From Bacteroidales bacterium (GTDB taxonomy: Bacteria; Bacteroidota; Bacteroidia; Bacteroidales; VadinHA17), in the NCBI GenBank assembly GCA_024763075.1, contig JANTGF010000027.1, positions 1 through 45,373 of the forward strand: 45,373 nt of DNA. The letters run 5' to 3'. The position numbers and the translations under genes were made by a program. How positions within the stretch are numbered: the stretch's first letter is position 1; the number at the start of each line of letters is the position of its first letter. The notes beneath the pieces were generated by a model. The model did no database searches, was not told the origin of the DNA, and saw only the letters and a program-made list of their open reading frames with translations. Below are positions 25,993-36,300 of this stretch, in pieces.

Positions 25993-26763
25993 TCAATAGA
26001 TTGAAAAATTATCTGCATCAAGATAAACCGGGAATTTTTTACGAAAATCCTGCAATTCTTCAAGGGAGATCTTTACCGTTTCAACTGACTCTTCGTATGC
26101 TTTCGTTTTACTTAAAATTTCACCCCTGGGGTCAATGAGCAAAGAATCCCCGGAATAGGAAATGTTTTTACCATCTGTACCAACTCTGTTCAAACCAAGT
26201 ACATAACATTGATTTTCCAGAGCCCGGGCAATCAGCAGGGATTTCCAAACTTCCCTTCTGCTTTCAGGCCAGTTGGCAATATAGATCAGTACATCGTAAT
26301 CATTTCTGTTTCTTGACCAGACAGGAAACCGTAAATCATAACAAATTAAGGGGCGAAACCTCCAGCCTTTGAAATCAGTAATCAGTTTTTCAGAACCGGA
26401 AGCAAAAGCCCGGTGTTCCTCTCCCATCCTGAATAAATGTCTTTTATCATAGTACTGAAGACCATCATCCGGTGGCATCCATATCAGCCGGTTATAAAAA
26501 GAATCACCTTCCTTAACAATGATACTTCCGGTAAATACGGCATCCCACCTGGCGGCATTAGCGCGAAGCCATACCATCGTTTTTCCTTCCATGGTTTCTG
26601 CCAGGTCAGCCGAGTTCATTGTAAAACCGGTGGTAAACATTTCGGGCAACACAATAATATCTGATTCCGGTTTATGATCTTCCAACAGGGCATCAATTTT
26701 CAAACGGTTTTTTTCCGGAGATTCCCAAAAAAGATCAAATTGTAAAAAAGTGACAGACAACAT
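25993..26763 (-). CDS. Nitrilase-superfamily amidase (YafV/Nit2 omega-amidase-like)
   Basis: A 256-residue cytosolic C-N hydrolase with the Glu-Lys-Cys triad: Glu41 (LPEMF), Lys107 (YYDKRHLF) and Cys141 (LICYDLRFP). Length and motifs match YafV/Nit2 omega-amidases, which hydrolyse 2-oxoglutaramate and 2-oxosuccinamate and may repair related dead-end metabolites. It is the first gene of the five-gene minus-strand operon and is preceded by a good promoter at 26807-26836. Confidence 0.9.
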   Translation of the reverse strand: MLSVTFLQFDLFWESPEKNRLKIDALLEDHKPESDIIVLPEMFTTGFTMNSADLAETMEGKTMVWLRANAARWDAVFTGSIIVKEGDSFYNRLIWMPPDDGLQYYDKRHLFRMGEEHRAFASGSEKLITDFKGWRFRPLICYDLRFPVWSRNRNDYDVLIYIANWPESRREVWKSLLIARALENQCYVLGLNRVGTDGKNISYSGDSLLIDPRGEILSKTKAYEESVETVKISLEELQDFRKKFPVYLDADNFSIY

Positions 26764-26806
26764 GTTTATAAAAATATCAGGAAAAAAATCAAAGATTAAC
26801 TTTTAT

Positions 26807-26836
26807 CAAAGATAGAAACAAAAAAAGACCCGCAAA
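26807..26836 (-). promoter_or_regulatory. Promoter of the nitrilase operon
   Basis: On the minus strand TATCTTTG (26814 to 26807) is a perfect -7 box, with TTTG (26836 to 26833) 18 nt upstream, one short of the usual 19-21. The -33 box falls in the loop of the preceding gene's terminator. Start expected near 26800, leader about 37 nt. Confidence 0.62.
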
Positions 26837-26847
26837 AACGGGTCTTT
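26819..26847 (-). terminator. Intrinsic terminator of the gene at 26872-28029
   Basis: A perfect 9-bp stem AAAGACCCG/CGGGTCTTT (26824-26832 with 26839-26847), 6-nt loop. On the minus strand the stem runs into a row of seven T residues. It lies 24 bp after the stop codon. Confidence 0.9.
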
Positions 26848-26871
26848 CAAAATATTTTTATGTGCTAAAAT

Positions 26872-28029
26872 TTATTTTTCCCTGGGTGGGGCAAATTTAT
26901 TCATGATCCCGGTAATCAGAGGCCGGTAATAACTCCAGAAAAACTCCCTCTTATCCGTGGGTTTGTCAGAAAAGAAAATATTATCTGCAACATTTTCCAC
27001 ATTCTTAAAATAGGCAGTAGCCGGATTCACCATGTTGTTTGAAAAGTCACCACAAAAATAGAAATACGGATTTCCGTTAGGACTCTGGATTACAGCAGGA
27101 AACTCATTGGGGATAAAATGTGTACTTAGCAGGGAATCCCCCATTTCATTGGTATGTATTTTATAGGAAGCCAATACTCTGTTTTTTCCAGGAAGAACAA
27201 TATCAAACCAACCTGTATAGCTGAGCTGGTACGGAAGATTATATTCGTCCATGGTCTCCTTCTCAGTATAAATATACGGTACCTCAAAGTCCAGGTGTGT
27301 TTTATTTTCAAGAACAACAATTTCATCCTGATTATTTACGAGGACTATACCACCATTTTCAAAGTCCCATGGAAGATCATATTCCTTTTTATAAAGATCA
27401 ACAACCCATACCGGCAGTTCTTTATTATCCGTACTGTTCAGGCTTTTAAAATATTTTCCGGTCCAACCGGTCCAGTGCATATCAAACAAATCTTCAACTT
27501 TATTCCTTTCCAGGTCGTTTGTAGGATATCCGATAAAATTATATTCGGCCATGATCAGCTTTTTCCGCTTACTCATTTCCTTTAAAAAGAGATAATCATT
27601 GTTATTGAGACCACCGTATATTTTCCTGGATCTTCTCTCATTGCTTTTTGCCTGATACCAATCATTAAAATAAACACCGTATGTATCAATGAAGTAGGCT
27701 GCATCATACTCATTTGCCATATCAATAATATCATCCAGTCTGATTCTCCTTATCTCATATTGCCTGTCGCGTTTTGGTCTGAGAGGTACAAATCCAAAAT
27801 AGTCATTTCTGTAGGAATAGGGCTTTTTGTTGGCTTTTACATATTTTTCATGGTTCAGTATCCAGTGAAATGAACGGTGGTTGTGTCTTTCCAGAGATGG
27901 AACTGTTTTATTCAGTATCATTAACTGGAATGGTCTCTTGGATTCTATTGTCCATTTAAATAGCGAAATTGCCGGAAAAATCAACAGAACTACCAGAATA
28001 AATAAAAAAACTTTTAAGGATCTACTCAT
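26872..28029 (-). CDS. Conserved-looking protein of unknown function, membrane-anchored
   Basis: A 385-residue protein I do not recognise. One hydrophobic segment at about residues 7-25 looks like an uncleaved anchor, leaving a large external domain. That domain is rich in Tyr, Trp, Asn and Asp, with segments such as DMANEYDAAYFIDTYGVYFN (about 101-120), MHWTGWTGKYF (about 184-194) and NGNPYFYFCGDFSNN (about 319-333), which suggest a globular, possibly carbohydrate-related fold, but no catalytic signature is clear. It is monocistronic, with a strong terminator behind it. Confidence 0.75.
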   Translation of the reverse strand: MSRSLKVFLFILVVLLIFPAISLFKWTIESKRPFQLMILNKTVPSLERHNHRSFHWILNHEKYVKANKKPYSYRNDYFGFVPLRPKRDRQYEIRRIRLDDIIDMANEYDAAYFIDTYGVYFNDWYQAKSNERRSRKIYGGLNNNDYLFLKEMSKRKKLIMAEYNFIGYPTNDLERNKVEDLFDMHWTGWTGKYFKSLNSTDNKELPVWVVDLYKKEYDLPWDFENGGIVLVNNQDEIVVLENKTHLDFEVPYIYTEKETMDEYNLPYQLSYTGWFDIVLPGKNRVLASYKIHTNEMGDSLLSTHFIPNEFPAVIQSPNGNPYFYFCGDFSNNMVNPATAYFKNVENVADNIFFSDKPTDKREFFWSYYRPLITGIMNKFAPPREK

Positions 28030-28570
28030 TTTGTTTAGATGTTATATTAAACCATGTTTAGACTATATCTCTAATATGAATCCGTATATCCACGATAACA
28101 ATTAACAAAAATCAATATAAATGTATTAAAAATAAGTTATTTATTAAAAAATAAACGAATACATTTATTGATTTTAGATATTTCGGGTCCTGGATACAAT
28201 CAAGTTAGTTTAGATTATATACTGATTTCAGGAGATTTTGTTACAAAACCAGCAAGTTTTTTATAAACCGTAAGAAAATGATTTTTATTATTTTTGGATA
28301 AAAGGAAAAAACCAAAGGTATTGTAATACCAGGAACTGGTTATCACTAATCTATGTGATAAGGGTATTTAGTGTCTCTTAGAAAACGCCAAATACTGCGT
28401 TATTCTCGTTTTGGAAACGGTCATTTACAAAAGTAAACTCCCTGATTTTCAAAGCTTCGAAAGCCTTGTCTCTGGCGTATTCTAAGAAGCCACTTGAATA
28501 GTTAAGAATTTTCTTAGAAACACTATTTATAACCGGTTAAAAAACAGATGACAACTCAAATCCTGGAAAT
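28030..28570. other. 541-bp intergenic region holding a MITE-like element
   Basis: The first 340 bp are AT-rich with no readable gene. The rest holds the palindromic element listed separately at 28370-28524. Confidence 0.6.
28370..28524. mobile_element. MITE-like palindromic element
   Basis: A 155-bp element bounded by 16-bp inverted repeats (28370-28385 and 28509-28524, 14 of 16 matching; left end AGTGTCTCTTAGAAAA). A second, inner inverted repeat, TCTTAGAAAACGCCA (28376-28390) with TGGCGTATTCTAAGA (28473-28487), matches at 14 of 15. Inside is TTTAC-AAAA-GTAAA. ATTT flanks both ends (28366-28369 and 28525-28528), consistent with a 4-bp target duplication. There is no coding capacity, so any movement would need a transposase elsewhere. 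Confidence 0.6.
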
Positions 28571-30688
28571 TCATTGTTCAGCAATTTCCCTAAGCGCTTC
28601 ATTCACAGTTTTCACCGGAAGTTTACATACATTGTTCCTGCAGACGTAAATCAGATTTTCTCCATCTATAAACCGGTCTCTCATCAAAGGTAAGGAGCCT
28701 GGCTTATCCCCCCCTGCCAGGATGATTCCGGGTAAAAAATACGTATTTAGTTCCCGTTGCAGTGTTTTTGCTGACCTGCCTGCGATAACCACTTCGGAAG
28801 GCTTGTAAATAAAGGAAAGCATCTGCCGGGCCCAGTTTGAATAATAGGCTCCGTTTGACAAAGTTTGTTCTTTTACATTTACCAGCATTTGCCGCGCTGT
28901 TTTTCTGTATTCCGGTTTGTCATAATAAACTGCCAGCAAAAACAGGTCATCAGCCATAATTGAATTGGAAGCAGGAATTACATTATCCGAAATTTCCATC
29001 TTTCGTGCAATTAAATCGTTTTTTACATTTGAAGTATAAAAAAACATCCCTGACTGATCATCATAAAAATGCTGCAAAACATAGTCACTCAGTTTTTTAG
29101 CAGTGAGTAACCTCTTTTCATCAAAACCAGACTGGTACAAGCCAATAAAAGCCCGGATAGTAAGACTATAGTCATCCAGAAATGCATTTATACCTGACCT
29201 TCCGTCTTTATAATTCCGGTTTAAACGGCCATCTTCATCCATTTGATTCAACAGAAAATCTGCATTTCTGTTCGCTGCCAATAGATATTTTTCTATCCCG
29301 AACACCCTGTAAGCATCGGCATAAGCTTTCAGCATCAATGCATTCCATGATGTTAGTATCTTCTCATCCCGGTCTGGCTTTACCCTTTTCTCCCTCTCAA
29401 TAAAAAGTTTTTCGCGGCTGTTTCTTAAAATTTCATCAAACTTTACCGGATCCAGTTCATGCTTTTTGCAAAAGACCTCTTTTGTTTCTGTTACATACAG
29501 GATATTTGTTTGCTCCCAGTTTCCTTCATCTGTAACATTATAGTAATCTTCGATAACTTTGGCATTTTTCCCAAGAACAGACTCTATCTCCTTTTTGGTC
29601 CACACATAAAACTTCCCCTCTTCCCCTTCGCTGTCCGCATCAAAGGAAGAATAAAAACCACCCTCAGGCGATGTCATTTCCCGCTCAATAAAGTCCAGGG
29701 TATGTTCAACCACATCCCGGAATTTTTCATCTTTTGTAAGCTGATACGCCCGGCTATAAAGGCTTACCAATTGAGCATTGTCATACAACATCTTTTCAAA
29801 ATGGGGCACTTTCCAGTACTTATCGGTTGAATAGCGTGCAAATCCACCTCCTATCTGATCATAGATTCCACCCGAAGCCATTTTATTCAAACTTAATGTG
29901 ATATGATTTAATACAGCTTCATTCTTTGAATGGTAATAATAATCCAGGAAGAATTCATAGCCTGATGGCATGGGGAATTTCAGTGCATGATCATTCCCAC
30001 CCTCCTTTTTATCAAAATGCTTTTCCCATGAGGCTACCATCTCATCCAGATCAGTCATCATGAAATCAACCGGATCTTTTTGCATTTTAACAATTTCACT
30101 GGATATTACACCTTCTTTCAGTTGCCGGGCATATTGTTTGACTTTTTCAGGATCTTTTTCCCAGGTCAGTACAAGTTTCTCAAGCAGATCTTTCCACTGA
30201 GCCGGGGGGAAGTAGGTTCCACCATAAACCGGACTTTTATCCGGCAATGCAAAACAGTTTAAAGGCCAGCCGCCACCTCCTGTAAGTAACTGAACAGCAT
30301 TCATATATATCTGATCAACATCCGGACGTTCTTCCCTGTCCACCTTGATACAAACATATTTTTCATTCATAAGACTGGCTATTTCTTCATTTTCATATGA
30401 CTCCTGCTCCATTACATGGCACCAGTGACAGGATGAATAACCAATGCTTATTAAAACGAGTTTGTTCTCTATCCTGGCTTTTTCAAAGGCTTCTTCCCCC
30501 CATGGATACCAATTTACCGGATTATGTGCGTGTTGTAGCAGATACGGACTGGTTTCATGAATCAGTTTGTTTGTATAGGGGTATGTTTTGGTTTCCTGTT
30601 GTTTTGATTCCATTTGCTTATTTTTTTCCTGACCGGTGGAACAGGATATTTGAAATATCAGAAAGACACTGATCAAAGTATGTTTCAT
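28571..30688 (-). CDS. Thioredoxin-domain DUF255/SSP411 (YyaL) family lipoprotein
   Basis: A 705-residue protein from ATG 30688. The lipobox FQISC puts the lipid anchor at Cys16. A thioredoxin-like domain with CHWC at 87-90 and the following REERPD and GGGGWPL blocks (about 118-142) is the DUF255 hallmark. The remaining ~500 residues form the alpha/alpha-barrel part found in SSP411/YyaL proteins ([40 protein letters not shown]). The family's biochemical role is unsettled. An upstream in-frame ATG at 30715 would spoil the signal peptide. The cell-envelope location is notable because many relatives are cytosolic. Confidence 0.9.
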   Translation of the reverse strand: MKHTLISVFLIFQISCSTGQEKNKQMESKQQETKTYPYTNKLIHETSPYLLQHAHNPVNWYPWGEEAFEKARIENKLVLISIGYSSCHWCHVMEQESYENEEIASLMNEKYVCIKVDREERPDVDQIYMNAVQLLTGGGGWPLNCFALPDKSPVYGGTYFPPAQWKDLLEKLVLTWEKDPEKVKQYARQLKEGVISSEIVKMQKDPVDFMMTDLDEMVASWEKHFDKKEGGNDHALKFPMPSGYEFFLDYYYHSKNEAVLNHITLSLNKMASGGIYDQIGGGFARYSTDKYWKVPHFEKMLYDNAQLVSLYSRAYQLTKDEKFRDVVEHTLDFIEREMTSPEGGFYSSFDADSEGEEGKFYVWTKKEIESVLGKNAKVIEDYYNVTDEGNWEQTNILYVTETKEVFCKKHELDPVKFDEILRNSREKLFIEREKRVKPDRDEKILTSWNALMLKAYADAYRVFGIEKYLLAANRNADFLLNQMDEDGRLNRNYKDGRSGINAFLDDYSLTIRAFIGLYQSGFDEKRLLTAKKLSDYVLQHFYDDQSGMFFYTSNVKNDLIARKMEISDNVIPASNSIMADDLFLLAVYYDKPEYRKTARQMLVNVKEQTLSNGAYYSNWARQMLSFIYKPSEVVIAGRSAKTLQRELNTYFLPGIILAGGDKPGSLPLMRDRFIDGENLIYVCRNNVCKLPVKTVNEALREIAEQ

Positions 30689-30783
30689 TATTCTGTGTCT
30701 CCTCTTATGATACATCCTTTTCTTATTTGTATTTTAGAATTCGATCCATTTTCCCATTCATACAAATGAATCTGTAAAACATT

Positions 30784-30791
30784 CAAAATTA
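30784..30791 (-). promoter_or_regulatory. Possible -7 box of the DUF255 gene
   Basis: TAATTTTG on the minus strand fits TAnnTTTG and would give a leader of about 89 nt. No good -33 box is present. Confidence 0.3.
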
Positions 30792-30914
30792 ATCAATAGT
30801 TTTTAATTATTCTAAATAAAAATAATATTTATTGAATATCCGGATTGAAAATAAAACATATAAAAGTATAGAGAAGATTTCGGGTTTTTTCTATTTTTAC
30901 ATAAATTTAATCGA

Positions 30915-31622
30915 ATGACAGGCAAACTATACCTGATCCCTGCTCCACTTGGTGAATCATCGCATACGAGGATATTTCCTGAAATAAATTTCCAGATCAT
31001 TCAGGAACTTGATTGTTTCATTGTGGAGAATTTACGAACGGCCCGCCGATTTTTAAGATCGGCTGGTTACACAAAGAATTTTGACAAGGTGCAACTCTAT
31101 GAAATTGATAAACATGCACCACAGCCTGAGAAAGAGGAATACCTGGCACCTTTGCTGAAAGGTCAGGATACAGGTTTGCTGTCGGAAGCCGGAGTTCCGG
31201 GTGTAGCAGACCCGGGTAGTGAGATCGTTAGAATGGCACACCGGCACCGTATAAAAGTGGTTCCCCTGATTGGTCCGTCCTCCGTTTTACTCGCATTGAT
31301 GGCATCCGGTCTGAACGGACAGCAATTTGCATTTTCAGGTTATCTTCCCATAAAAAGCCAGCAGAGGAAAAAAGCCCTTCAAATACTGGAAAAAAAATCC
31401 AAAGCTGAAAATCAAAGCCAGATCTTTATTGAAACACCCTACCGGAATGTTTCCCTTTTCAATGATATTATGCAAATCTGCAGGCCTGAAACTTTACTCT
31501 GTATTGCTGCAGAACTAACAACAGACGATGAATTTATTCAGACAAAAACCATCAGTGAATGGAAAAAGAATCCCCCGGATCTTCATAAGAAGCCTGCCAT
31601 ATTTATCCTAATGGGTACCTGA
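30915..31622 (+). CDS. SAM-dependent methyltransferase, RsmI/tetrapyrrole methylase family
   Basis: A 235-residue methyltransferase of the tetrapyrrole-methylase fold. KLYLIPAPLGE at 4-14, LLSEAGVPGVADPGS at 88-102 and GPSSVLLALMASGLNGQQFAFSGYLP at 120-145 follow RsmI, which 2'-O-methylates C1402 of 16S rRNA. The shorter N-terminal part (APLGE in place of PIGN) suggests the Bacteroidota paralogue rather than RsmI itself, so the target is uncertain. It stands alone between a divergent DUF255 gene and a convergent SnoaL-like gene. Confidence 0.88.
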   Translation: MTGKLYLIPAPLGESSHTRIFPEINFQIIQELDCFIVENLRTARRFLRSAGYTKNFDKVQLYEIDKHAPQPEKEEYLAPLLKGQDTGLLSEAGVPGVADPGSEIVRMAHRHRIKVVPLIGPSSVLLALMASGLNGQQFAFSGYLPIKSQQRKKALQILEKKSKAENQSQIFIETPYRNVSLFNDIMQICRPETLLCIAAELTTDDEFIQTKTISEWKKNPPDLHKKPAIFILMGT

Positions 31623-31745
31623 TCATGCAGTTATGCTTTACCCGTTCTTTTGTTTCATAGTATATATCAGGATTATTCGAGGAAATCTCTAGCTGGAATT
31701 TATCCATCAATTAGGATGTACCCTCCGGATGCAGGCATACCCGGT

Positions 31746-32624
31746 TTATTTATTCAATACTTTATCAATTTTAGGTAAGTCCTTATTTTTCGGAATACAA
31801 GCAGTATTAAGTGTGAAAATCTTCCATTCATCATTTAACTTGATTAAATGATATCCATTACGAAATGGAAGTTTCTCAGAAACAGAAGGCATGAAATATT
31901 GTTGTACTACAAATGCTGAGTAGCCATCCGGGGCTATTTTTATTGTAGGCTCACCTATTACATTTAATTTAAAAGGCTTAGTAAGCATTTGTTTCCAAAT
32001 TTCTGTTAATTGTTGTTTATTCCATAGCTCAGCCGGATCAGAACCCCATGAAAACATATCCTCAGTCAATAGCGATGACATTGCTTCTATATCCCGGTCA
32101 TTAAATGCTGTCATAAACTTGTTTAAAAAATTGGATATGGCAACTTTTTCAGCCTCTGTATCAAAAGACTTCGGAATACTTGTGTTAAAGATATCCTTGT
32201 AAAGTTTCCATTGCCCGTCCTCTTTTTTCCAGATCACAAGATACTTCCCATGGTCTGCCAGCTGACCTTCTCCAACATAAAGTTTATATCGGCCTTCTTC
32301 TATAGCTACATTTCCATAGCTTTCAGCACTTACCGTTTCCAAAAGTCCATCATTTAGCCCCATTTTTAATCCGGTTTCCCAATATCCTTGAATGGCTTCC
32401 CTGCTTTCAATTACATCACTGTTTGGAGGAAATATTTTTGCGTCACTTGTGTAAAGCATGGCTAAGGCATGAGCATCACCTTTTTTGAATGCTTCCATAA
32501 AAGCTTTATTTGCTTTTGTAATCTCATCTGACACATCTACCGGTTTAAGCGTACAACCGGCAAGCAATATGCTACCTACGAAGAAGATAGCAAATCCACG
32601 GAAAAAGTTTTTTTTGTTTTTCAT
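31746..32624 (-). CDS. Lipoprotein with two SnoaL/DUF4440-like domains
   Basis: A 292-residue lipoprotein (lipobox LLAGC, Cys24). Two NTF2/SnoaL-like cone domains follow one another: about residues 33-150 (ANKAFMEAFKKGDAHALAML...GQWKLYKDIFN) and 160-285 (FLNKFMTAFNDRDIEAMSSL...EWKIFTLNTA). Such domains bind small ligands or catalyse isomerisation; many DUF4440 proteins are non-enzymatic. No catalytic residues can be assigned. The two halves are related in layout, which indicates an internal duplication. Confidence 0.83.
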   Translation of the reverse strand: MKNKKNFFRGFAIFFVGSILLAGCTLKPVDVSDEITKANKAFMEAFKKGDAHALAMLYTSDAKIFPPNSDVIESREAIQGYWETGLKMGLNDGLLETVSAESYGNVAIEEGRYKLYVGEGQLADHGKYLVIWKKEDGQWKLYKDIFNTSIPKSFDTEAEKVAISNFLNKFMTAFNDRDIEAMSSLLTEDMFSWGSDPAELWNKQQLTEIWKQMLTKPFKLNVIGEPTIKIAPDGYSAFVVQQYFMPSVSEKLPFRNGYHLIKLNDEWKIFTLNTACIPKNKDLPKIDKVLNK

Positions 32625-32802
32625 TTTGATAAATTTTTAAAATTTAAAAGAATCAGTTGATTGTATTTATATTACTTATTTGGTTGGTAAATTTCTAACT
32701 TAATCCTAAAGACCTCTTTCCCCAAAGTGCCTAATCTGCTAACACGTTTTCAGGAAATTCCCGGTATTCCCATATCTCGGCTATTTTCTTTACCAGCTCA
32801 TT

Positions 32803-32943
32803 TCAGCAGGTTGTAATAAAAGAAAATATCATCGCATGTACAACAGATGTTATACAAGGGTATCGTTCTAACTGGAAATTTTGTGCCTGATGTATAAAAC
32901 GAAGCTGATTAGCCTCAAACCGAATATTTGTAAAAGCATCCAT
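32803..32943 (-). pseudogene. Small frame, possible gene remnant
   Basis: An ATG at 32943 opens a 46-residue frame (MDAFTNIRFEANQLRFIHQA...) to TGA at 32803. It follows 9 bp after the stop of the fragment at 32953-33131 on the same strand. No family is recognised. It may be a tiny gene or part of a decayed one. Confidence 0.25.
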
Positions 32944-32952
32944 GATTTTACT

Positions 32953-33131
32953 TCAAAACCTTATCGCCAACAAATAAGAATTATCCTTTGTTTTTGAAGC
33001 CATACTCAGCTTTTTAAGCAAAAAGGAATGCCATTGCCAGATATGGCTACCTGTACTTCCTTTCCCGGAATCTGTATGAAATCCTTTTTTCAAACTAAAA
33101 AGATAAGGTATTTTTGTTAAAAAACCAATTT
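32953..33131 (-). pseudogene. 3' remnant of a decayed gene
   Basis: A minus-strand frame without a start codon is open for about 59 codons to TGA at 32953-32955. It reads plausibly as protein: SLKKGFHTDSGKGSTGSHIW, then QWHSFLLKKLSMASKTKDN. It opens just after an in-frame TAA within an A-run at about 33133. The GSHIWQWHSFL segment vaguely recalls the end of putative esterases (GxHxWxxWR), but this is too weak for an assignment. Confidence 0.3.
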
Positions 33132-33350
33132 TTTTTTAATCAAGCTGATCTCCAATAAAAATTATCAGGAATTTTACATCAAATGAGCTTAATTCGACTA
33201 TCAAATAATTTATTTCCAGATTATAAAAAAGTTAGTACTCCCGGCAAGAGGATAGTTCTAATTATATTTGGTTTTTTAACCGAATAGTAGTAATTATTTT
33301 ACTATTTTGCATCATTAAATAAATTTCTATCCTTTAATAAACCATAAATT

Positions 33351-36300
33351 ATGAAAAACAAACAGATTCTTTTTAGTTTACTCCTGAGTTTTCTTACTGC
33401 AAGTTCACTTTTTGGTCAGAAACTTGACATGAATAAATTTAAAGACATGAAACCCAGGAATATCGGTCCGGCCGGTATGAGTGGACGTGTAACCGCTATT
33501 GATGTGGTTCTTAAGGAACCCCGGATCATGTATGTAGGAACTGCCAGCGGTGGTTTATGGAAATCAGTAAGCGGTGGTTACGACTGGAAACCCCTTTTTG
33601 ATAAAGAAAGGGTTCTTGCCATAGGTGCGGTAAAAATTGATCAGAATACCCCGGATATCATCTGGGTAGGGACCGGAGAGGGGAATCCACGAAACAGCAA
33701 TTCCGGTGGTTATGGAATCTATAAGTCCATTGATGCCGGAAAGACCTGGCAACTAATGGGACTGGAAAAAACAAGGCATATTCACCGGATTCTTATTGAT
33801 CCTGAAAATAGTGATGTAGTATATGTCGGAGCCATTGGCTCTCCCTGGGGACCACAGGCCGAAAGAGGAGTTTACAAAACCACTGACGGAGGAAAAACAT
33901 GGAAAAACGTTCTGTTTACCAATGAATTAACTGGAGTTGGCGATATGGTAATGGATCCATCCAATCATAATAAGATTCTTGTAAACATGTGGGAACATCA
34001 GCGCTGGCCCTGGTTCTTTAAATCGGGTGGACCCGGTTCGGGGATGTACCTCACTTATGACGGAGGAGAAAACTGGAAGAAACTTACCGAAAAAGAAGGC
34101 CTTCCCAAAGGAGAACTCGGAAGAATGGGTTTTGCTTTTGCTAAAAGTAATCCGGATGTGGTTTATGCACTCATTGAATCAAAGAAAAATGCATTGTACA
34201 GATCAGATGACGGAGGTGCAAGCTGGCACATCGCAGGTACCAAAAATATAGGAGACCGTCCGTTTTATTATTCTGAAATTTATGTTGATCCAAAAAACGA
34301 AAACCGTATATACACTCTTTTTTCAAGAGTGAATGTAAGTGAAGACGGTGGGAAGTCTTTCCGGCAGTTAATCGGATGGACAATACACCCCGATTATCAT
34401 TCCTGGTGGATTCATCCCGATAATTCAAAATTCATGATCAGCGGTAACGACGGAGGGATGGCCATTACAAAAGATCAGGGGAAAACATGGAGGTTTGTTC
34501 AGAATCTTCCTGTGGGTCAGTTTTATCATATCAATGTGGATATGGAACTACCCTATCATGTTTATGGCGGCATGCAGGACAATGGGTCATGGCGTGGTCC
34601 TGCATATACCTGGAGTTCCGGTGGAATCATAAATACATACTGGGACAACCTTTCCGGCGGAGATGGTTTTGACGTACTACCCGATCCCGGAAATCCACGG
34701 TATTGTTATTCCATGTCACAACAGGGCTATGTCGGACGGGTTGATCTTGAAACCGGTTACAATAAAAGCATCCGGCCGGTACACCCCGAAGGACTGAAAC
34801 TCAGATTTAACTGGAATGCGGCCATTGCTGCCGATCCCTTTGATAAAAACACAATTTATTTTGGAAGCCAGTTTGTTCATAAAAGTACAAATCATGGAGA
34901 CAGCTGGGAGATCATATCTCCTGACCTGACTACAAATGATACCTCAAAACAGCAGCAGCTAAAAAGCGGTGGACTAACCTATGATGTTACAGGAGCTGAG
35001 AACTTTACCACCATAATAGCAATCGCACCCAGTCCCCTGAAAAAAGATATGATCTGGGTTGGGACTGATGACGGGAATCTCCAACTTACTGAAGACGGAG
35101 GAAAAAACTGGAAAAACCTGTCAGGAAAATTAAAAGACGTCCCTGAAGGGAGCTGGATACCTCAGATTCAACCCTCAACATATAATGAAGGAGAAGCATT
35201 TGTTGTGGTAAACAACTACCGCCGGCACGATTATGCACCCTACCTGTACCACACTACAAATTATGGAAAATCCTGGGAAAGAATGGTGGACGAAAACAGC
35301 ATATTTGGCTATGTACTTTCATTTGTACAGGATCCTGTTGAACCCAAACTCATGTTTCTGGGAACGGAAGACGGCATGTATGTGAGCATTGATGCAGGAA
35401 AATCCTGGACTCAATGGACAAACAGTTACCCGAATGTTTCTACCATGGATATGGTTATTCATCCAAGGGAATACGACCTGGTGATCGGCACCTATGGAAG
35501 GGCTGCCTGGGTACTGGATGATATCCGCCCACTCAGGGAAATTGCTTCAAAAGGCCCGGATGTTCTAAATGATGAGATCCATGCCTTTAAACCACCTGTT
35601 GCCTATATGGTCAGCCGGAAAAATGCACCGGGGTATTTTGCTGCCGGAAACACTTTTTATACCGGAGAAAACCGCCGGTCAGGGGCCATGATCAGCTTTT
35701 CTGTAAAAGAAGGAAATAAGGAAACCTCTAAAGCCGCATCATCCGGGCAGCCCTCCTACCGAAGAATGTATGGAGGAGGAACTGCCAGAGCTTTGGACCC
35801 CAAGGCAAAGAAAGCAAAAATTGAGATCATTGATGAAAGTGGAAAAACCATACGAACCCTGACAGCAACTCCGAAAACCGGAATAAACCGGGTGTACTGG
35901 GGCCTGGATAAAAAAGGATTCCGCAGGCCAAACCAACCGAAAGCAAAACCGGGTTCCCCTGAAAGAGGTGGTGGCGGATATGCCCTGCCGGGAACCTACA
36001 AACTGCGTTTTACCTACAATAAACAGAAAGATTCAACTATGCTTACAGTGAAAGCTGACCCGCGCCTGAACGTTTCGGCAGAGGCCATAAAGCAAAATCA
36101 GAAAGCACTGGAAGGTGTAATTAAGAAAATGGAATTGCTGGCCCAGGCTTACGACAGGATCAAAGAATCCAAGGAAACCATGGCAACCATTAAAAAGATC
36201 ACTCCAAAGAAAAAGGACCCGGCACTGAGGCATTTAAGAAAAGTAACCAAAGAAGTGGATTCTTCGATGAAAGCAATGACTGCAGATATGATAGAACGGA

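Larger units (their letters stand above)
32625..33350. other. 726-bp intergenic region with decayed coding sequence
   Basis: Apart from the two minus-strand remnants listed separately, nothing is recognised. A GGTT-TTTT-AACC hairpin lies near 33270. The last ~80 bp before the propeller gene should hold its promoter, but no TAnnTTTG match was found. Confidence 0.5.

Noticed and set aside
25980-26063. Longer glycerophosphodiesterase start overlapping the nitrilase gene
   Set aside because: It adds 28 residues ahead of the membrane anchor and overlaps the upstream coding region; ATG 25979 is simpler.
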